Positions 31,203 to 35,286 of a DNA stretch of 35,286 nucleotides are shown one piece after another (the first letter of the stretch is position 1; each line of letters opens with the position of its first letter). The DNA is taken from positions 1 through 35,286 of the forward strand of contig JAEZNB010000029.1 in assembly GCA_023441965.1 (NCBI GenBank), read 5' to 3'. The stretch is from Bacillota bacterium (lineage in GTDB: Bacteria; Bacillota; Clostridia; Lachnospirales; Lachnospiraceae). The notes under the pieces were generated by a model, which did no database searches, was not told the origin of the DNA, and saw only the letters and a list, made by a program, of their open reading frames with translations. Both the position numbers and the translations under genes were made by a program.

Positions 31203-32066
31203 TTATATCTGTGAAAGGATATAGCTAAAATACTTCTCTACGATATTAATATCGGAACACCGGTACAGCATCCTGGAGCCGACCACATCCTCTATCTCAT
31301 TGAATATCAGTTCTCCTTCATCTCCGATGATAAAATCTATCCCTACGAGGCCAATCTCAAACTGGCTGATAACAAGACGGACCAGCTTCTTCTCTTCATC
31401 TGACAGCTCATAGAGGCGGACCTCACCGCCTAAGGAGAAGTTCGATTTAAAGCCTTCCTTGGCGGTACGAAGCACTGCGGCGATTATCTCCTTGCCGATC
31501 ACATAAACCCTTAGGTCCTGATGCCTGTGCCCGATCAAGGGCTGAAGGACCGCATCGGAACCGGCAATTCCTTCGATCACACGCCTTCTCTCTTCCTCCG
31601 TCGAATGGGCATCCAGCAGGAAGACCTGGCCTCCTCCATGTCCATCCACTGCCTTAAGGACAGTCGGTGCGGATATCCTCCCGATGGCCTCCTTCAGAAG
31701 ATCATGCTGACAGAAGCTTGTATCCACCATCCGGATACCGGTCTTCGCCAGATATTGATAGGTCCTCGCCTTATCGTTACAGACTTCCGAGAGAAAGGCA
31801 TTATTAAACACCCTGATTCCCATAGCCTCCAGGTGTCTGCTAAGCAGAGGATAGATCGCACGGCAGATAACAAAAGCGGGATAAGACAGCTGTTCCTCTC
31901 CTGAGTACTTCAGATACCATTCCCCCTCCTGCACACCGAAATCCAGCTCCTCCACCAGAATAAGCCTGACAGTGATGCCAAGCTTACGTCCTTCTACGAT
32001 ATAAAATTCGATATAGCGCTGATTATATATGGCACTATCCCTGTAATAGATCAGCCAGGCCAACAT
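31203..32066 (-). CDS. RimK-like ATP-grasp ligase (short, 287 aa)
   Basis: An ATP-grasp enzyme of the RimK-like group, which joins an acid to an amine through an acyl phosphate. The N-terminal preATP domain begins LAWLIYYRD. The central ATP-binding part has VLKAVDGHGGGQVFLL, the DLRVYVIGKEIIAAVLRTA core and the metal-binding NEIEDVVGSRMLY near the C-terminus, which replaces the usual EVN segment. GAGGGCGG precedes the ATG at a rather wide spacing. It is downstream of a second, different ATP-grasp gene and of ftsK. The substrate is unknown. A TATAAT without a good -35 box lies in the repetitive gap upstream (32190-32195). Confidence 0.85.
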   Translation of the reverse strand: MLAWLIYYRDSAIYNQRYIEFYIVEGRKLGITVRLILVEELDFGVQEGEWYLKYSGEEQLSYPAFVICRAIYPLLSRHLEAMGIRVFNNAFLSEVCNDKARTYQYLAKTGIRMVDTSFCQHDLLKEAIGRISAPTVLKAVDGHGGGQVFLLDAHSTEEERRRVIEGIAGSDAVLQPLIGHRHQDLRVYVIGKEIIAAVLRTAKEGFKSNFSLGGEVRLYELSDEEKKLVRLVISQFEIGLVGIDFIIGDEGELIFNEIEDVVGSRMLYRCSDINIVEKYFSYILSQI

Positions 32067-32068
32067 CT

Positions 32069-32265
32069 GTAACCGCCCTCAATCCTTGTATATAAGCAAA
32101 ATGATAAACTTGCCTCATATCTATCTGCCGGTAGCATGCTTAATCTTCCGGTATTGTGCTAAATCTGCGGCAAGATATCATCGACCGACATTATACTTGT
32201 TCGCTTGATTAATTACCGGTATTGTTCATTATCTATCTCATTATCTACTTCATTATCTATTTCCC
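32069..32265. repeat. Repetitive spacer between the two ATP-grasp genes
   Basis: No gene is seen. It contains three 20-bp units beginning ATCTGCCGG or ATCTTCCGG at 32123, 32143 and 32163. It also contains three 12-bp units of CATTATCTATCT type at 32227, 32239 and 32251, starting four bases beyond the stop of the upstream ATP-grasp gene. A separate CCGGTATTGT block occurs at about 32149 and 32217. Confidence 0.8.
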
Positions 32266-33198
32266 TTATGCTCTCTCTAATGCATCTAGCTTCCCCAAGA
32301 CATGGGCAAGAATAGCATCCGCCGCATTCACTCCGGTACAGTCATAGATATTCTTAAAATGTGCATTGGAATTCACTTCACAGACCAGTGTCTCACCCTT
32401 CTCTCCAAAAAGCAGATCCACTCCTCCATAGTCCAGGTCCAGAAGCTCACAGCACCTGACTGCCAGCTCACATTGAGCATAGGAAGGTTCATAGGCTTGC
32501 ATCTTTCCTCCTATGGTTAAATTGGCTCTGAAATCCCCCTGATCGGAATAGCGATACATAGCAGCAATCACTTTCCCACCGACCACCTGCAGTCTTACAT
32601 CCCTGCCGGCGCTTGAGCTGATGAACTCCTGAAATAACATAGGCTTCGGACCAATCCTATCCATCAGGGCCTTCAACTCGTCGGCATCCTTCGCCAGATA
32701 GACCTGCTGACCGAAGGAGCCAAAGCATTCCTTCACCACCAGGGGAAATCCCAGCCTGGCTGATACCTCTGTAAGAAAATTATAATTCGTATATCCGATA
32801 TTGGGGAAGGTCATAGGTGCCAGGATGGTCCTGGGCATCGGGATCCCTGCTCTCATCAGAGCCAGGTGGGTCAAGGATTTATCGTCACAGGCCGCAATGG
32901 CAGCGGAGGAATTAAATACCGGATACCCCAGCTCCTCCAGATGACTTGCCAACCTTGTGTCCTTATCCCAGAATAAGATGAAGCTCGGATCCTCTGACCT
33001 TATCTTTTCATGAAAGCTTCGCAGCTTAGGATATTTGTCATTGTCCTTCGTCTGAAGATCGATCAATAGCTGGGCATTGGTTTTTAACAGAAGCCTGATA
33101 TCCTGTTTCTCTGCCGCCTGCATCAGCCATTCATGTATCTCGTTAAACTTGTCTGAATACAGAAATTCATTTACTACCAGCCAAGCAGTTTTGCTCAT
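32266..33198 (-). CDS. RimK-like ATP-grasp ligase (310 aa)
   Basis: A second ATP-grasp enzyme, closer to typical RimK. The preATP domain contains NSSAAIAACDDKSLTHLALMRAGIPMPRT. The ATP site is FPLVVKECFGSFGQQVYL, the core has GRDVRLQVVGGKVIAAMYR, and the C-terminal metal motif is CEVNSNAHFKNIYDCTG. The start at 33198 follows AAGGATG; an upstream ATG at 33207 lies inside that site. It follows ftsK by 60 bases and precedes the other ATP-grasp gene by about 200. The two proteins share only the fold-level motifs, so they are not a recent duplicate. Target peptide or metabolite unknown. Confidence 0.88.
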   Translation of the reverse strand: MSKTAWLVVNEFLYSDKFNEIHEWLMQAAEKQDIRLLLKTNAQLLIDLQTKDNDKYPKLRSFHEKIRSEDPSFILFWDKDTRLASHLEELGYPVFNSSAAIAACDDKSLTHLALMRAGIPMPRTILAPMTFPNIGYTNYNFLTEVSARLGFPLVVKECFGSFGQQVYLAKDADELKALMDRIGPKPMLFQEFISSSAGRDVRLQVVGGKVIAAMYRYSDQGDFRANLTIGGKMQAYEPSYAQCELAVRCCELLDLDYGGVDLLFGEKGETLVCEVNSNAHFKNIYDCTGVNAADAILAHVLGKLDALERA

Positions 33199-33258
33199 AT
33201 GGATCATCCTTATCCTTTATGTTCATTCTACAATAGTCGAATTATTATTCCCTGAGCC

Positions 33259-35286
33259 TTAATTCTCCTCTAAGTACTGCTCAAACTGCTCGGGACTCAT
33301 CAGAATCTTCCTGGGCTTGGTTCCCTCCTCAGGACCGACCACTCCGGCCTCAGCCAATTGGTCCATAATTCTGGCGGCTCGGTTAAAGCCGATCTTATAA
33401 ACCCTCTGCAGCATACCGATGGAAGCCTTGTCCTTCTCAATGATGAACTTGCCTGCCTCTGCAAAATATTCATCCCGCTCATTTCCATTGCCCATACCGA
33501 GGCTGCTATCACCCGGTCGTGCATTGGCGATCTTATCCTTGACATCCTCACTGTACTGCGCTTCATTGTTATTCTTCTTTAAGAAATCCACAACAGCGCT
33601 TACCTCCTTATCGGAGATGAAGGCCCCCTGGATTCTAACCGGCTTCGGATAGCCGGAGGGGAAGAAGAGCATATCTCCCTTTCCTAAGAGCTTCTCCGCA
33701 CCGGAGCCATCGATTATGGTTCTGGAATCGATCTGGGAGGATACCGCAAATGCAATTCTGGAAGGAATATTCGCCTTAATCAGACCGGTAATGACGTTCA
33801 CAGACGGTCTTTGGGTTGCAATGATCAGATGGAGGCCGGCTGCTCTCGCCAACTGGGCAAGGCGGCAAATGGCATCCTCCACTTCATTCTGGGCAACCAT
33901 CATCAGATCCGCCAGCTCATCGATGATGATGACGATCTGGGGCAGCTTCTGGTAATTATCATCGTTCAGGTAAGCGACCTCAGCCACCTTCTCATTATAG
34001 CCCTTAATATCCCTCACTCCGATATCCGCGAATTTCTTATACCGCTCTGTCATCTCCATGACAGCCCAGTTCAGGGCCGCAGAGGCCTTCTTGGGATCTG
34101 TGACGACAGGTATCAGCAGATGAGGAATTCCATTATATACATTCAGCTCCACGACCTTGGGATCCACCATGATCAGGCGTACATCCGAAGGCTTGGATTT
34201 ATATAGGATACTCATAATCAGCGTATTGATACAGACAGATTTACCGGAGCCGGTGGCACCTGCTATCAGCAGATGGGGCATCTTGGCAATATCCGTAATG
34301 ATGGTTTGTCCACCAATATCCTTACCGACTGCAAAGGCAATATCAGAGAGATGATTCTTAAACTCCGGACTTTCAAACATCTCCCGGAGGGTTACCATGG
34401 AATTCTCCTTGTTGGGAACCTCTATTCCTACCGCTGCCTTACCGGGAATCGGAGCCTCTATTCTGACATCGGAGGCCGCCAGATTCAATTTGATATCGTC
34501 TGCCAGCCTGGTAATCCTGCTTACCATAACCCCCTGCTCCGGCTGAAGCTCATAGCGGGTGACTGCGGGACCGCAGCTGACATTCGTAATCGTTACATGA
34601 ACTCCGAAGCTCTCCAAGGTATTCTGGAGCTTAATGGCCGTCTCCTTCAGGTTGCGGTCATTATTGCCCTTCGCTTGCTTTGCTTTCGGTCCTGCCAGAA
34701 TACTCATTGGCGGGAAGACATATTCCTTCTGCTCCGGTGTCTGGTCGATTTCGAGTCGTTCTACATCTGTAGATCGACTGTTTCCATCTGCTTTTGCTTT
34801 TTCTCCCTCTGCCTTTATTGGCTCGGTCTTTCCCATCTCATGCTTTACCTCAACAGCTATAGGAGAAGGTTCTTCATGAGAAGCCTCGTGTACATTATAA
34901 GCCGATTCACCCATGCTCTGTGCCTGGGGCCTGCCGAATTTGCTCCGAAGCTCATCCTCGTAGGACGGCACTCCTGCTGTTCCCATGGATACCGGTTTTA
35001 CTGCAGAATAGGTCTCCTCCTCCTTATCGGGGAAGAGGTGATCCAGATTGATGGTAGGCAGCTCATCCTCATGGCTGCTACCCTTCCTGTTCTTCTTATC
35101 ATTCAGCGCTATAACCTTGCCCTTCTCCCGGACCTTGGCAGCCGCCTGGGGATTCAGATCGTCATCCAATAGAAAGGTTTTCGGAGGGCGGCGCAAGCTT
35201 CCCTCTTCCTTTCCCTCTTCTGCTTGCTCTCTTCTTAGCTTCTGGTATTCTCTCCGTTCCTCCAGGGAGCTCTTGCTCTTCTTCGC
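33259..35286 (-). CDS. DNA translocase FtsK/SpoIIIE, N-terminal part beyond window edge
   Basis: The C-terminal 675 codons of an FtsK/SpoIIIE double-stranded DNA pump used in chromosome segregation at division or sporulation. The visible part starts with a charged, disordered linker. It continues with the alpha and beta motor domains, with Walker A GATGSGKS and Walker B IVIIIDELADLMMV, the QRPSVNVITG segment, and ends with the winged-helix gamma domain (GMLQRVYKIGFNRAARIMDQL) that reads DNA polarity signals. The frame is open to the last base of the window, so the TTG at 35196 is not its start; membrane segments should lie beyond the edge. The ATP-grasp genes follow in the same direction. Confidence 0.95.
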   Translation of the reverse strand, partial: AKKSKSSLEERREYQKLRREQAEEGKEEGSLRRPPKTFLLDDDLNPQAAAKVREKGKVIALNDKKNRKGSSHEDELPTINLDHLFPDKEEETYSAVKPVSMGTAGVPSYEDELRSKFGRPQAQSMGESAYNVHEASHEEPSPIAVEVKHEMGKTEPIKAEGEKAKADGNSRSTDVERLEIDQTPEQKEYVFPPMSILAGPKAKQAKGNNDRNLKETAIKLQNTLESFGVHVTITNVSCGPAVTRYELQPEQGVMVSRITRLADDIKLNLAASDVRIEAPIPGKAAVGIEVPNKENSMVTLREMFESPEFKNHLSDIAFAVGKDIGGQTIITDIAKMPHLLIAGATGSGKSVCINTLIMSILYKSKPSDVRLIMVDPKVVELNVYNGIPHLLIPVVTDPKKASAALNWAVMEMTERYKKFADIGVRDIKGYNEKVAEVAYLNDDNYQKLPQIVIIIDELADLMMVAQNEVEDAICRLAQLARAAGLHLIIATQRPSVNVITGLIKANIPSRIAFAVSSQIDSRTIIDGSGAEKLLGKGDMLFFPSGYPKPVRIQGAFISDKEVSAVVDFLKKNNNEAQYSEDVKDKIANARPGDSSLGMGNGNERDEYFAEAGKFIIEKDKASIGMLQRVYKIGFNRAARIMDQLAEAGVVGPEEGTKPRKILMSPEQFEQYLEEN

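Noticed and set aside
34273..35172. Plus-strand open frame (299 codons)
   Set aside because: Antisense to ftsK, with no start signal or family features.
35194..35196. TTG as the start of ftsK
   Set aside because: The frame stays open through the last base of the window and no ribosome binding site precedes the TTG; FtsK also needs N-terminal membrane segments.

Overview
The window looks like a chromosomal segment of a low-to-mid GC Clostridia species, most likely of the Lachnospiraceae type. The evidence is the set of core Firmicutes genes and their order (nadD-yhbY-obg, and rplU-prp-rpmA with an N-terminally extended L27), a short RNase G beside the radical SAM pair TIGR03960/TIGR03936, a full-length formate-tetrahydrofolate ligase, and pyrBI with a zinc-binding regulatory chain. 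Strong AGGAGG-type ribosome binding sites and sigma-A promoters support this. I see no transposase, phage gene, tRNA, rRNA or CRISPR array.

Layout. 1-3650 (minus strand): nadD (cut by the left edge), yhbY and obg with its own promoter, then a terminator and the rplU-prp-rpmA ribosomal protein operon behind a strong promoter and a structured leader. 3784-5211: a lone lipoprotein substrate-binding protein without permeases. 5374-10478 (minus): an unrecognised membrane protein, then TIGR03960, TIGR03936, rng and ybaK. 10878-15979 (minus): a five-gene export and signalling module (ABC ATPase, two ABC-2 permeases, histidine kinase, NarL-type response regulator). A membrane acyltransferase diverges from it at 16215, and the shared intergenic region holds two palindromes. 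17353-21721 (plus): tyrS, a zinc-ribbon membrane protein, birA with a BirA-like operator over its own promoter, and bioY. 21902-25117 (minus): a SWIM/SNF2 helicase. 25342-26746 (plus): pyrBI, starting with a structured 5' leader. 26978-30076 (minus): a small membrane protein, an Fe/Mn-type superoxide dismutase and fhs. 30269-30913 (plus): a HAD phosphatase. 30966 to the right edge (minus): the C-terminal part of FtsK/SpoIIIE, two RimK-like ATP-grasp ligases, and an apparently frameshifted 63-codon reading frame.

Most genes are housekeeping. The less ordinary material is between and around them. (1) Several short tandem repeat arrays lie just after stop codons. In three cases (bioY, the 127-aa membrane protein, the small frame after the ATP-grasp genes) the repeats appear to be copies of the gene's own 3' end, including the stop codon in two of them. 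(2) The pyrBI transcript should begin almost exactly at a nested, roughly 51-nt hairpin that matches no pyrimidine regulator I recognise. (3) A perfect TATGACA-AA-TGTCATA palindrome lies between the ABC/two-component operon and the acyltransferase. (4) Two different ATP-grasp ligases follow ftsK, and behind them is the small frame, which would be intact with one more A.

All calls come from reading the sequence and its translations; no database search was run.
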